A DNA stretch of 64,000 nucleotides from NCBI GenBank assembly GCA_018058095.1, contig JAGPCO010000011.1, positions 27,336 through 91,335 of the forward strand, given 5' to 3'. Both the position numbers and the translations under genes were made by a program. A model generated the notes under the pieces. The model saw only the letters and a list, made by a program, of their open reading frames with translations, was not told the DNA's origin and did not search any database. This DNA comes from Kofleriaceae bacterium (GTDB lineage Bacteria > Myxococcota_A > Polyangia > Haliangiales > Haliangiaceae). Positions 40,716 through 51,669 of the stretch are shown piece after piece. The stretch's first letter is position 1; every line of letters starts with the position of its first letter.

Positions 40716-40721
40716 CGGTCC

Positions 40722-41351
<630 letters not shown>

Positions 41352-41377
41352 GCACGCGCCGGCGACCCCGCCGCGGC

Positions 41378-41953
41378 TCAGAACAGCCAGCCGAGCTCGA
41401 GGCCGGCGCCAACCGAGGCGCGAGCCCGCGCCGGCACGCCGCCGCCGCCGTCGACGCGCAGGCCGACCGCGGCTAGCCCGGTCACGGTCAGCCGGCGCCA
41501 CGGCACCCAGCGATGGCCACCCTCGGCGACGGCGCCGACGGTGGTCATCGTGCCCAGGCCGGCGCCGGCGCGGCGCAGGTGGTCGACCGCCAGCTCGAGG
41601 CGCGGGCCGGCGAACCACCCGGCCAGGCCGCCGTCGGGCCCGCGCTCGGACCGTCCGCGGTGGTACCAGCGCGCGCCCAGCGCCGCCGCCACCGTCACGC
41701 CGACGACGTCGCCGCTCGCGCTCTGGCGCGCCCCGAGCGCGGCCACCAGCGAGGCGTGGCGCCCGCGTCGGCGCTCGGCGCCGAGGGTGAGGCCACGCGC
41801 GCCGGCCAGCCCGGCGACGCTGAGCCAGGCCGCGTGGTCGGCCGCCGGCGCGGCGCGCACCGCGGCCACCTCGGACCGGGCCGGGCCGGCCGGGCCGGCC
41901 AGCACGACCATGGCCACGGCGACGAGCCACCCGCGTCGGCGCGGCGCCGTCAC
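41378..41953 (-). CDS. Small secreted beta-barrel-like protein
   Basis: The product is 191 aa with GTG start overlapping the upstream esterase stop (GTGA). It has a signal peptide ([20 protein letters not shown]), then Gly/Arg/Ala-rich amphipathic strands ([32 protein letters not shown] ... [10 protein letters not shown]), ending in Phe (GLELGWLF), consistent with a small outer-membrane barrel. Position suggests co-expression with the lipoprotein esterase, perhaps to place or export it. Function unknown. Confidence 0.7.
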   Translation of the reverse strand: MTAPRRRGWLVAVAMVVLAGPAGPARSEVAAVRAAPAADHAAWLSVAGLAGARGLTLGAERRRGRHASLVAALGARQSASGDVVGVTVAAALGARWYHRGRSERGPDGGLAGWFAGPRLELAVDHLRRAGAGLGTMTTVGAVAEGGHRWVPWRRLTVTGLAAVGLRVDGGGGVPARARASVGAGLELGWLF

Positions 41954-42846
41954 GGTGCCCCCACGGTGCGGGCCAGGAAGTCGGTCGTCGCCAGCCAGGC
42001 CGCCGGGGTGTCGACCGAGGCGATCACGTAGTCCCAGCGATCGCCGCTGCCGAGGTTGGCGATGTGGCCGCCGCCGGGCACCCGCACCAGCTCGGCCGAC
42101 GTGCCGACCGCGCGCAGGGCCGTGCGCATGCGCTCGGCCTGGTCGATCGACACGAACCAGTCGGCGTCGCCGTGGACGAACAGGAACGGCGGCGCGCCGG
42201 CGGCGACGTGGTGCAGCGGTGAGGCCAGGGCATAGCGGTCGGGCACCTCGGCCAGGGTGCCGCCGACGAACTCGGTCACCGCCGTGACCTGGGGCAACGT
42301 CGCCAGGTCCTGCGGCCCGGCCCCGGCGATGACCGCGGCCGGGGCGGCGGCCGGCCCGCTCGCGCAGTCGGGCTGGTGGGCCGGCTCGGCGGCGGCGACG
42401 CCGGCCAGCGACACCAGGTGGCCGCCCGCGCTGTAGCCCCAGGCGGCCAGCCGGCCGGGATCGAGGCCCCACTCGGCGGCGTGGGCGCGGGAGAACGCCA
42501 GCGCGCACAACACGTCGGCGACCGCGGCCGGGTAGGTCCCGGACGGGACCAGGCGGTAGTCGATGTTGATGGCGACGTAGCCGAGCTCGGCCAGGCGCAT
42601 GGCGTCGGCGGCGTTGACGTCGCGGCCGAGCGAGCGCCAGCCGCCCCCGTGCACCAGCAACACCCCGGGCCGGCCGGCGATCGGGTCCGTCGCCCGTACC
42701 GCCGGCAGGTACACGTCGAGCCGGGTGGCGGCGTGGCGGTCGTCGTAGGACAGGTCCGTCAGCTGCTGGATCTCGCCACAGCCGGTGAGAACCAGCGTGC
42801 ACAGGATCGAGACCAGGTGTCCACGGCGCGGCACGGAGCGAGGCAT
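41950..42846 (-). CDS. Lipoprotein alpha/beta-hydrolase (carboxylesterase-like)
   Basis: The product is 298 aa. A lipoprotein signal ([10 protein letters not shown]) is followed by an HSL/BD-FAE-type fold: DVYLPA, oxyanion HGGGW, nucleophile elbow [17 protein letters not shown] containing the acid, and GGGHIANLG with the catalytic His. It hydrolyses ester bonds, probably at the cell envelope; substrate unknown. A strong GGGGGGAG Shine-Dalgarno precedes the ATG. It is coupled to the downstream barrel gene by a GTGA overlap. Confidence 0.88.
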   Translation of the reverse strand: MPRSVPRRGHLVSILCTLVLTGCGEIQQLTDLSYDDRHAATRLDVYLPAVRATDPIAGRPGVLLVHGGGWRSLGRDVNAADAMRLAELGYVAINIDYRLVPSGTYPAAVADVLCALAFSRAHAAEWGLDPGRLAAWGYSAGGHLVSLAGVAAAEPAHQPDCASGPAAAPAAVIAGAGPQDLATLPQVTAVTEFVGGTLAEVPDRYALASPLHHVAAGAPPFLFVHGDADWFVSIDQAERMRTALRAVGTSAELVRVPGGGHIANLGSGDRWDYVIASVDTPAAWLATTDFLARTVGAP

Positions 42847-42894
42847 GGTCTCCCCCCAGCACGTGGCGTGCCAGGTCCGGACCGGGCCGAGCGG

Positions 42895-43764
42895 TCAGAA
42901 CATGGCGTTGATGGCGGCGACGTCGCCGGCAGACATGCTCGAGTTGCCGCTGAAGGTGGCGCCGTTGGACTTGCGCACCATCGAGTTGCAGCCGGGGAAG
43001 ATGCTGAAGGCGGACGAGCCGTAGAGCATGATCGAGTTGAAGTCGAACCCGCCGAACGGGAAGCCGACCAGGGGCGCCTTGATGTCGAAGTTGTGCCAGC
43101 GCGACGGCGGCACACAGACCAGGTTGACGATGACGTGGTTGTTTCGATCCGACCGGCTCTGCTCGTGCCACAGGCCAGCGGCGTGCAGGAGCTCGTGGAT
43201 CACCACGCTCTGACCGTGGGTCGGCCAGATCTTGACCTGCTGCCAGCCACCCTGCCGGCCGACCTGCGAGCTCGACACGCCGCTGTCGCTCGACTGGGTG
43301 AAGAAGAGGAGGTCCTCGTACAGCATCGGGGTGGTGACCGGGACGAAGTCGAGCTGGGTCGCGGCCTCGATGGCGGCGATGGCGCCGTTGATCGCGGTCT
43401 GGTTGAAGCTGGGCGGGATGTACTTGATCTTGCCGCCGGTCCAGCGGTCGTACAGGAGGGAGGCGTTGGCGTGGTCGGCCGTCTTGGCGCGCAGCGCCTC
43501 GACCGGGCCGAGGTCGATGTCGCCCTCGACGATGGCGCGGCCATCGACGATGTCGTAGCCGACCTCCAGCTCGCCGTCGGGCGTGAGGATGCGGGCGGTG
43601 CCGGTCAGGGCGTCCTCGGGGATCCCGGCGCCGAGGTCGAGGTCGGCCAGCTCGATCGGGCCGTCGTCCTCGGCCATGCAGGCGCTAGCACCGAGGCCGG
43701 CGAGGGAGAGCAGGGCCAGGGCGGCCAGGGTGGAGTTGACGCGGAGGCAGGTGTTGGTTTGCAT
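42895..43764 (-). CDS. Astacin-like zinc metalloprotease, lipoprotein
   Basis: The product is 289 aa. The signal peptide ends in a lipobox (GLGASAC). A propeptide-like segment (about 30-105) precedes the catalytic domain. The zinc site is HELLHAAGLWHEQSR, with His190, Glu191, His194 and His200, the full astacin M12A signature. A Met-turn (FNSIMLYGSSAFS, with Met and the zinc-ligand Tyr) lies about 50 residues later. It should be a secreted, surface-anchored endopeptidase activated by propeptide removal. Predatory or nutritional protein degradation is a plausible role (inference). Confidence 0.93.
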   Translation of the reverse strand: MQTNTCLRVNSTLAALALLSLAGLGASACMAEDDGPIELADLDLGAGIPEDALTGTARILTPDGELEVGYDIVDGRAIVEGDIDLGPVEALRAKTADHANASLLYDRWTGGKIKYIPPSFNQTAINGAIAAIEAATQLDFVPVTTPMLYEDLLFFTQSSDSGVSSSQVGRQGGWQQVKIWPTHGQSVVIHELLHAAGLWHEQSRSDRNNHVIVNLVCVPPSRWHNFDIKAPLVGFPFGGFDFNSIMLYGSSAFSIFPGCNSMVRKSNGATFSGNSSMSAGDVAAINAMF

Positions 43765-43859
43765 GCCGGCCCCAACGCCGAGCGCGGTCGATCTTCCCGG
43801 CTCACCGCAAAACCGCGGGCCCGGGTCGGCACCGCGCCAGGCTGGGGTAAGGTGGCGGG

Positions 43860-44801
<942 letters not shown>

Positions 44802-44826
44802 CCGCGTCGCCGCGGGTGGCTGGCCG

Positions 44827-45597
44827 TCACGGCAGGTCGCCGGGGAACTCCTCCTCGGTCGGCGGGCAGCGGTCGACCCGGCCCCGCCACAGCGGCACCG
44901 GCTCACCCGTGTGATCGGGCGGCACGCCGTCGACGGCGACCGCGCCGCCGCGGCCCGACAGGTGCAGCCAGGCCGGTTCCCAGTGGCCGACGTAGGAGGC
45001 GGCCATCGGCCCCGACACGTACAGCTGGCCGCACGCCGGGGCCGGGACCACGACGTGGTAGACGGTCTGCAGCTGGTCGTGTGGGCCGCGCACCTGGCTC
45101 GCCACCAGCGCGACCGGCAGATCGTCGATCGCGTCGATGCGCACCAGCGTCGGGCTGACCACGTCGCACCCGGTGAAGTTGTAGTCGAGCTGGCTGTCGC
45201 TGCCGCCGGCCGCCACGTCGGCCTCGGCCTCGGCCAGGGCGGCCTCGCCCGCCTCGACCTCCTCGTCCGTACACGCGCCCAGGCACTCCCCCTCGACCAC
45301 CACCTCGGTCGGGGCGGCGCCGGCGCGGCCCAGCCGCACCACCACGTCGCGCGGCGCGCACCGGCCGGCCTGCTCGGGCGGGACCTCGTGCGCGCGGGTG
45401 GAGCCGCTCAGCGTCAGCCCGGCGACGGTGCGCGCGGCCGGGCCCGGTCCGGCGTCGCCACCGGCCGCGACCTCGTGGCTCGCCTTGGCGTCACCGGCGG
45501 TCGGCGTGGTCGCCTCGCCAGGCGGCGGGCGACGCTGGCAGCTGGTGACGAGCGCAACGGAGAGGACGGCGGCACCAGGTCGCCAGGTGGGAGACAT
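44827..45597 (-). CDS. Lipoprotein of unknown function
   Basis: The product is 256 aa. A lipoprotein signal (AAVLSVALVTSC) is followed by a disordered Pro/Gly/Ala linker to about residue 60. A compact domain with about seven Cys follows (CAPRD, CLGACTDEE, FTGCDVV, PACGQLYV), suggesting disulfides; it also contains a run of Ala/Glu (EEVEAGEAALAEAEADV). No family recognised. A TACGAT box (45604-45609) ends 6 nt before the ATG. Confidence 0.72.
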   Translation of the reverse strand: MSPTWRPGAAVLSVALVTSCQRRPPPGEATTPTAGDAKASHEVAAGGDAGPGPAARTVAGLTLSGSTRAHEVPPEQAGRCAPRDVVVRLGRAGAAPTEVVVEGECLGACTDEEVEAGEAALAEAEADVAAGGSDSQLDYNFTGCDVVSPTLVRIDAIDDLPVALVASQVRGPHDQLQTVYHVVVPAPACGQLYVSGPMAASYVGHWEPAWLHLSGRGGAVAVDGVPPDHTGEPVPLWRGRVDRCPPTEEEFPGDLP

Positions 45598-45776
45598 GCT
45601 GGCATCGTAGCCGCCTGCGTCGCGCGGCGCCGCCGCGGCGGCGCGCGGCCGGTGCAGGCCACCGGGGCGGGAAGATCGGGCCCGGCCTGCGTCCGTCCGC
45701 CATGCCCGTCTCGCCGCCCTGGCTCACGTTCGACATCCTCCTCGACAACGCCGGCCTGGGTGCGTATGACCGGGCC

Positions 45777-47102
45777 ATGCGCAAGGCCCTGACGTGTGGT
45801 GCGATCGTGCTGGGACTGGCCGGTTGCGGTGACGAATCGAGCTCCATCCCCGACGCGGCCGCGCGCGCCGACGCGCCGGCGAGCGCCGACGCGCCGGCGA
45901 GCGCCGACGCCGGGTGTGATCCGGGCTTTGCCACCTGCGGCGCCGGGCCCGTGTGCGCCACGCCGATCACCACCGTCGATGATTGCGGCGCGTGTGGGCT
46001 GAGCTGCGGCGCCGCCAACGGCACGCCGACCTGCGAGGCCACCGGGTGCGCCTTCGCGTGTGACCCCGGCTTTGGCCACTGCGGCGCCGACCCGGGCGCC
46101 GGCTGCGAGACGCCGCTCGACAGCGACGCCCACTGCGGCCGGTGTGACCGCGCCTGCCAGGGCCAGGGCTGCGCCGCGTCCGCGCTGTGCGCCGAGCTCG
46201 GCCTGGCCACCGCGGGCGCGGCCTGGCGCTGGGCCATGGGCGGCGGCGCGCTGTACCTGACCCGGGTCGGCGCGGTGCCGCCGAGCTCGTACCAGATCGT
46301 GCGGGTGCCGCTCGACGGCAGCGCCGAGGTCGTCATGCACGCCGGCGTGGGGTACCCCGGCGGCCTGGTCACCGACGCCGGCAACGTGTACTTCGCCGAG
46401 ACCATCGGCGGCGTGCACCGCGTGCTGCAGAAGGCGCACACCGACGGCGCCGCGGTGGCGGCGACGCCGCTGTTCACCACCACCGAGTTCCCCGGCTTCC
46501 TGGCCGTCCGCGGCAGCGCGCTGTACTGGCACGGCGGGCGCCTGGCCCAGGGCCACGTGTTCACCCGCCCGCTGGTCGGCGGCGCCGAGGTCAACCTGAC
46601 CCCGGCCGATGCCGAGAACCTGGTGGCCAGCTTCGCCGTCAGCGCCACCCACATCTACTGGAGCACCTTCACCAGCGGGGCGCCGCTGCGGGTGGTGCCG
46701 CTGGCCGGCGGCACCCCCGGCACCGTGCCGGGCGCGCTGGTGTGGACCGCCGGCAACGTCGCCAACCACCTGGTCGCTGACGACACCCACGCCTACTGGT
46801 TCGAGCGCAACGACTCCGTGCCGGCCGACAACGGCGTGTTCCGGGTCGCCGGCGCCGGCGCCATCGAGCCGGTCCACCAGGGCGGCCGCATCGGCTCCAT
46901 CGCCCTGGTCGGGGCCGAGCTGTACTTCGTCGACGCGCCCAGCTTCCCGGCCCAGCTGTACCGGGTCCCGGCCGTCGGCGGCGCGCCCGTGCTGATCGCC
47001 GACCCGGTGCGCGGCGCCGAGGTCGTCGCCGCCGACGCCCAGTACCTGTACAGCGTTCAGGGCCCGAGCAGCGCCGGGCCGATGTACCGCTACGTGCGGT
47101 GA
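45777..47102 (+). CDS. Lipoprotein with Cys-rich segment and beta-propeller-like domain
   Basis: The product is 441 aa. A lipobox (IVLGLAGC) precedes an Ala/Asp-rich repeat linker and then a Cys-rich section (about 45-145) with patterns such as CGACGLSCGAANGTPTC and CDPGFGHCGADPGAGCETPLDSDAHCGRC, seen widely in myxobacterial surface proteins. The C-terminal ~290 residues form repeats with a WRWAMGGGALYL/ITW-type pattern (LYWHGGRLAQ, IYWSTFTSGAPLR, AYWFERNDSVP, LYFVDAP), matching a six-to-seven-bladed propeller. It is probably a surface-displayed binding protein. The ATG at 45777 starts the lipoprotein signal; a TATGAC box lies 6 nt upstream. Confidence 0.8.
   Translation: MRKALTCGAIVLGLAGCGDESSSIPDAAARADAPASADAPASADAGCDPGFATCGAGPVCATPITTVDDCGACGLSCGAANGTPTCEATGCAFACDPGFGHCGADPGAGCETPLDSDAHCGRCDRACQGQGCAASALCAELGLATAGAAWRWAMGGGALYLTRVGAVPPSSYQIVRVPLDGSAEVVMHAGVGYPGGLVTDAGNVYFAETIGGVHRVLQKAHTDGAAVAATPLFTTTEFPGFLAVRGSALYWHGGRLAQGHVFTRPLVGGAEVNLTPADAENLVASFAVSATHIYWSTFTSGAPLRVVPLAGGTPGTVPGALVWTAGNVANHLVADDTHAYWFERNDSVPADNGVFRVAGAGAIEPVHQGGRIGSIALVGAELYFVDAPSFPAQLYRVPAVGGAPVLIADPVRGAEVVAADAQYLYSVQGPSSAGPMYRYVR
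45867..45902. repeat. Two tandem 18-bp repeats
   Basis: GCCGACGCGCCGGCGAGC occurs twice in direct succession, and a third partial copy follows. It encodes the ADAPAS linker of the lipoprotein at 45777. Confidence 0.85.
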
Positions 47103-47125
47103 GTGCCGGGCGGCGCCGCGCCGCG

Positions 47126-48793
47126 CTATTTGACCGGGCGGCCGTCGGCGTCGAGCGTGACCAGCGCGCCACGGCCGAGCTCGCCGCGGGCGACCAGGTC
47201 GGCCAGCGCCTCGCGCAGGGTCAGCTGCTTGCCGTCCTTCATCAGCGGCACGTCCTTGCCGTCCTTGCGCTCGATCATCTTGGCGCTGCCGTCGCCGACG
47301 ACGACGTACACGGCCTGGCCGAGCTTGAGGTGCTTCTTGGCCGAGGCGACGAGCTGGCCGGTGGTGACCTTGCCGACCTTGTCGACGTACGTGTTGTAGT
47401 AGTCGAGCGGCAGGCCGTAGTAGACCAGGCTGCGGAAGTTGCCGAGGGCGGCGCCGCCGGTGGCGAAGCGGCCGGGCAGGCCGAGGATGGCGCTCTGCTT
47501 CTCGCGCTCGAGCTCGGCGTCGGTCGGCGGCGTGGTGGCGCTGGCCAGGGCCCGGACCTCCTTGGTCAGCTCGAGGATCGACTGGTACGTGCTGTCGGTC
47601 CGGACCGAGGCGCCGGCGCTGAACGTGCCGTACGCCTTGCCGTAGTTGAAGCCGCCGCGGGCGCCGTACGAGTAGCCCTTGTCCTCGCGCAGGTTCATGT
47701 TGACGCGGCTGGTGAAGCCGCCGCCGAGGATGGCGCTCATGGCCGAGTTGGCCAGGAAGTCGGGCGCGGTCCGCTTCGGGCCCATGTGCATGAGCGAGAT
47801 CTGCGACTGCGCCGCGCCCGGGACGTCGACCAGGAAGACGCGGCCGGCCTGGGTCTTGGCGCCGGCGAAGGCCGGGCCCTTGGGCATGGTGCCCTTCCAG
47901 GCCTTGAGGCCGTCGCCGTCGAAGGCCTGCCGGATCTGCGCCTCGGTCAGGTCGCCGAACACGAACAGGCGGGCGCCGCGCGGGCGCAGCCACTTGGCGT
48001 GGTGGGCCTTGCAGTCGTCGACGGTGATGGCGCCGAGCGAGGCCTCGGTGGTGACCGCGCCATACGGGTGGTCGGGCCCCATGAGGACCGGGCCGCTGAC
48101 CCGGTTGGCCAGCGACTCCGGGCTGGCCTTGGCCTGCTTGATCGACTCGACCCGGCGCTTGATCATGCGCTCGAGGTCGGCCTGGCGGAACCCGGGCGAG
48201 GTCAGGGTCTCGACGAACAGCTCGAACGTGGCCGGGAAGTGCTTGCTGAGCGAGCCCATCGACACGCCCTGCGAGTCCTCGCCGGCGTAGCTGCTGACGC
48301 TCGAGGCCAGGTCGGCCAGCGCCTCGCTGTAGGCGATCTTGTCGCGGGCCACGGTGCCCTCGGTCATCATCGCCATACACACGCTCGACAGGCCGCGCTT
48401 GCCCTTGGGGTCGGCTGCAGCGCCGCCGTCGAAGCTGAGGTCGACCGAGACGATGGGCAGGGTGTGCTGCTCGACCAGGTAGACCTTGACGCCGCTGGAC
48501 AGGGCGAAGGTCTTGATGGCCGGCAGGTTGAACGGGCGGGGCGCACCCGCCTTGGGCTGCTCGGCCCGGAACGCCTCGTCGGGGAAGGTCAGCTCTTGCG
48601 GGCCGGCGGTCTGGGTCGGCATCGGGTCGGCCTTGGGCGTGGGGTCGGGCGGGGGCGCGGGCTCGGTCGTGCCGCCGGTGTCGCCGGTGGGGAACGGGGC
48701 CGGCTGGGTCACCGACTGCGTGCCACCGCCGCAGGCGGCGAGCGAGAGGGAGAGGGCGAGCGAGGTGACGATCGAGGTCGACAGGCGGTTCAT
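47126..48793 (-). CDS. M16 peptidase-like protein lacking the zinc site (partner subunit), lipoprotein
   Basis: The product is 555 aa with a lipobox (LALSLSLAAC) and a Pro/Thr-rich linker to about residue 60. Two M16 domains follow (LSSGVKVYLVEQHTLPIVSVDLSFDGGA and, in the second half, GGGFTSRVNMNLREDKGYSYGA). The inverted zinc motif HxxEH is absent: the equivalent site reads GLSSVCMAMM. The second domain keeps the conserved NLREDKGYSYGA (substrate groove, R/Y). This is the classic inactive partner of a heterodimeric M16 protease, and the active partner is encoded immediately upstream with an ATGA overlap. Confidence 0.92.
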   Translation of the reverse strand: MNRLSTSIVTSLALSLSLAACGGGTQSVTQPAPFPTGDTGGTTEPAPPPDPTPKADPMPTQTAGPQELTFPDEAFRAEQPKAGAPRPFNLPAIKTFALSSGVKVYLVEQHTLPIVSVDLSFDGGAAADPKGKRGLSSVCMAMMTEGTVARDKIAYSEALADLASSVSSYAGEDSQGVSMGSLSKHFPATFELFVETLTSPGFRQADLERMIKRRVESIKQAKASPESLANRVSGPVLMGPDHPYGAVTTEASLGAITVDDCKAHHAKWLRPRGARLFVFGDLTEAQIRQAFDGDGLKAWKGTMPKGPAFAGAKTQAGRVFLVDVPGAAQSQISLMHMGPKRTAPDFLANSAMSAILGGGFTSRVNMNLREDKGYSYGARGGFNYGKAYGTFSAGASVRTDSTYQSILELTKEVRALASATTPPTDAELEREKQSAILGLPGRFATGGAALGNFRSLVYYGLPLDYYNTYVDKVGKVTTGQLVASAKKHLKLGQAVYVVVGDGSAKMIERKDGKDVPLMKDGKQLTLREALADLVARGELGRGALVTLDADGRPVK

Positions 48794-50253
48794 GGCGTCC
48801 CTCCGGCCGGGGTGGTGCGGGCCGAGCCACCGGCGGCGGCGGCCGCGGCGGCGGGGTTGGTGATCACCGTGACCGTCTGGTCGTCGGCGAGGTAGCGGGT
48901 GACGGCGGCCTGGATGGTGGCCGGGCTGGCCTGGCGGTACCGGTCGAGATCGTAGGTGATCCCGTCGGGCCGGCCGATCGAGTGGTTGTAGCCCTGCAGC
49001 AGCTCGCCGCGCGCCAGCAGCGACTCGAGGCCGTAGGTCGCCTGGGCTTCGTACGCGGTCACCGCGCGAGCGCGCTCGCGATCGCTGATCGGCTCGCGCC
49101 GCAGCCGGGCCAGCTCCTCGGCCACCACCTGCTTGACCTGCTCGAGGTCGGCGCCGGTGCGCAGGGTCACGCTGATGGAGAAGATGCTGGAGAAGTCGGT
49201 GCTCTGCTGGAAGGCGCTGACCGACTGCGCCAGCTGGCGGTCGTACACCAGCGCCTTGTACAGGCGGCCGGTGCCCTCGCGCGCCAGCACGTCGGCCAGG
49301 ATGTCGAACTCGGCGTCGCCGGGGTGCATCACCGCCGGGCTGTGCCAGGCCCACTGGATCTGGCGCAGCTTGGCCATGCCGTCGCTGACCTCGACGGTCT
49401 GCGCCTTGCTGGTCGGCGCCGGCACCCGCACCACGGTCGGCTTGGTGCTCTTGGGGAAGCCGCCGAACCAGCGGGCGACGGTGGCCTTGATCGTCTTCTG
49501 GTCGAAGTCGCCGGTGATGGCCAGGGTGGCGTTGGCCGGGACGTACCAGGTCTTGTAGAAGTTGCGCACGTCCTCGAGGGTGGCCGCCTCCAGATCCTCG
49601 TGCTTGCCGATGGTCAGGTAGCGGTACGGGTGGCCCTCGGGGTACAGCGCCGCGTACAGGGCGAAGCGGGTCTTGCCGTACGGGACGTTGTCGTAGCGCT
49701 GGCGCCGCTCGTTGCGGACCACGTCGATCTGGTTCTTGAGGCTGTCGAGCGTGAGCAGCGGCAAGAGGTGGCCCATGCGGTCGCTCTCGAGCCACAGCGC
49801 GGTGTCGAGCTGGTGCGACGGCACCACCTCGAAGTAGTTGGTGCGGTTGGGGTTGGTCGTGCCGTTGACGGTCGACATCCCGATCTTCTTGAGGATCTCG
49901 AAGTGCTTGTCGGAGCCGACGTTCTTGCTGCCCTGGAACAGCATGTGCTCGAACAGGTGAGCAAAGCCGCTCTTGCCGACGGTCTCGTAGCCGGAGCCGA
50001 CGTGGTACCAGACCGACACCGCCACCAGCGGGACGCTGTTGTCGGGGATGAGGATGACCTCGAGCCCGTTGGGCAGGACGTACTTCTCGTGAGCGACCGT
50101 GGGATCGACCGGGCGAGCCGGCCGGGCGGCCTCGGCGGGGGGCGGAGCGGGCTGGGCCAGGGCGGGCGCGGCGGCGGTGGTCACCAGGGCGGTGGCCAGG
50201 CCGAGCGCGGCGCCGAGGCGCCGGAGCAACCGGGGCGAGCGGGGCGAGTGCAT
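48790..50253 (-). CDS. M16 family zinc metallopeptidase, catalytic subunit
   Basis: The product is 487 aa with a signal peptide (GLATALVTTAAAPALAQ). The inverted zinc motif HLFEH (within SGFAHLFEHMLFQGS) and the downstream Glu in VVRNERRQRYDN are intact, so it should be catalytically active in the periplasm or outside the cell. An N-terminal and a C-terminal M16 domain are present. The ATG at 50253 has a GGAGGA Shine-Dalgarno 4 nt upstream (50258-50263); the in-frame ATG at 50265 does not. Its likely partner is the zinc-less subunit coupled downstream. Confidence 0.94.
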   Translation of the reverse strand: MHSPRSPRLLRRLGAALGLATALVTTAAAPALAQPAPPPAEAARPARPVDPTVAHEKYVLPNGLEVILIPDNSVPLVAVSVWYHVGSGYETVGKSGFAHLFEHMLFQGSKNVGSDKHFEILKKIGMSTVNGTTNPNRTNYFEVVPSHQLDTALWLESDRMGHLLPLLTLDSLKNQIDVVRNERRQRYDNVPYGKTRFALYAALYPEGHPYRYLTIGKHEDLEAATLEDVRNFYKTWYVPANATLAITGDFDQKTIKATVARWFGGFPKSTKPTVVRVPAPTSKAQTVEVSDGMAKLRQIQWAWHSPAVMHPGDAEFDILADVLAREGTGRLYKALVYDRQLAQSVSAFQQSTDFSSIFSISVTLRTGADLEQVKQVVAEELARLRREPISDRERARAVTAYEAQATYGLESLLARGELLQGYNHSIGRPDGITYDLDRYRQASPATIQAAVTRYLADDQTVTVITNPAAAAAAAGGSARTTPAGGTP

Positions 50254-50417
50254 ACGTTCCTCCATGAAGATGGGGCACCGTAGCCGTCGAGTCGCAAGGC
50301 CGCAACCGGCGCCGGCGCTCGCGCACGGGCGGCCCTGCGACACCAGCTGTCGCAGCGGAGCCTCGGTGGGTGACGGCGATGGTTGCGTCGCCTCCGGGTG
50401 GGCTCTACCGTGCCCGC

Positions 50418-51548
50418 GTGAAACCTCCCGTGCGCCCTGTTCATCGTCGACCCTTCGGGGCGCTGCTGCTCGCCGCGGTCGCCTGTGGTGGCGCCGCCGC
50501 GCCGGCGCCGACGATCTCGATGCCGCCGGCCGATCACGGCGGCGGGCCCGACGCCGGCTGGCTCCTGGCGATCGCGCCGGCGCCGATCACCACCACCGGC
50601 CACGTCGCCACGCTGCCGACCGACCTGGTGTTCGTCCTGGTGGCCGAGGCCGACCCGGCCACGCCGGGGCTGGCGCTGGGCCTGGGCGATCAGCTCCGGC
50701 TCACCCTCCCGCCGGCGTTCGCGCGTAACCCGGCCGTCCCCATCAGCGCCGACACCGACGGCAACGTCGTCCTGACCAAGGGCTGGCCGCAAGGCGCGGT
50801 CCGCCTGGCCGGGCAGTACCAGATCGGCTGGGACGACGCCGGCCACAGCCTCACGGTCACCGCCGTCGCCGACGTGCCGGCGACCGGGGCCAACGCCCCG
50901 GGCATCAAGGTGCTGCACCTGCGCGGCGACACCTTCATCAACCCCACCGCCGGGGACTACCCGGTCCAGATCGACCATGTCCGTTCGGGCGGGGTGGCCG
51001 CGCGCTGGCGCGGCACCGCCTCCATCGTCGAGCGACCGCCGGCGGCCCGCCTGGCGCCGAGCAACTTCCACCTGCCGCCTGGTACCGGCGCCAACTTCCA
51101 GCAGGCGGCGCCGGGCCAGGTCCTGCCGCACCGGCTCGGCCTCCTGCTGTGGGCCGATGGCGTGCCGCTCGAGGGCGTCGGCGTCGCCGCCCGTGACCTG
51201 CAGCGGTTCCCGACCTACACCGGTGGGCTCCTGGTGGCCGACACCAGCGGCGACCGCGTGCTCGATCCGGCCGTCGATCGCGTGGTCGGCGGCATCATCG
51301 GCTCGGCCCCGGCCGGGGCCAGCGGCCAGGCCGCGACCAGCCCGCGCGGCGCCGACGGCGCGCCGCTGCTGTCGGGCCAGGCCGTGCGTGATCCAGGCTT
51401 CCCGCGCGGCGGCGGCGCCCCGGTGCCCGGGCTGCTCGTGATCGAGTTCCGGCTCGGCAGCGCGCCCGGCGCCTACCAGCCGACCTTCGAGCTGATCGGC
51501 GGCAACCGCGTCCAGTTCACCCTGCGCGCCGCGCCGCCGACGGAGTGA
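50418..51548 (+). CDS. Lipoprotein of unknown function
   Basis: The product is 376 aa. A GTG start with a lipobox (LLLAAVACGG) is followed by beta-rich sequence (LVFVLVAEADPATPGLALGLGDQLRLTLP ... GLLVADTSGDRVLDPAVD ... FELIGGNRVQFTLRAAPP). No family recognised. There are almost no Cys after the lipobox. A TACCGT box (50406-50411) ends 6 nt before the GTG, which supports that start against the in-frame ATG at 50370. Confidence 0.75.
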   Translation: MKPPVRPVHRRPFGALLLAAVACGGAAAPAPTISMPPADHGGGPDAGWLLAIAPAPITTTGHVATLPTDLVFVLVAEADPATPGLALGLGDQLRLTLPPAFARNPAVPISADTDGNVVLTKGWPQGAVRLAGQYQIGWDDAGHSLTVTAVADVPATGANAPGIKVLHLRGDTFINPTAGDYPVQIDHVRSGGVAARWRGTASIVERPPAARLAPSNFHLPPGTGANFQQAAPGQVLPHRLGLLLWADGVPLEGVGVAARDLQRFPTYTGGLLVADTSGDRVLDPAVDRVVGGIIGSAPAGASGQAATSPRGADGAPLLSGQAVRDPGFPRGGGAPVPGLLVIEFRLGSAPGAYQPTFELIGGNRVQFTLRAAPPTE

Positions 51549-51669
51549 GCCTCGCCAGATCGGCCGTGTTGACGTGAGGCGCCGTTCTGGTGGCGCGACG
51601 GAACAAGCCGCGGCCTCGACGCTGACGCAGCTGGCGTTCCGTCGACGCCGCGTGGTAGCAGTCGCGGCC

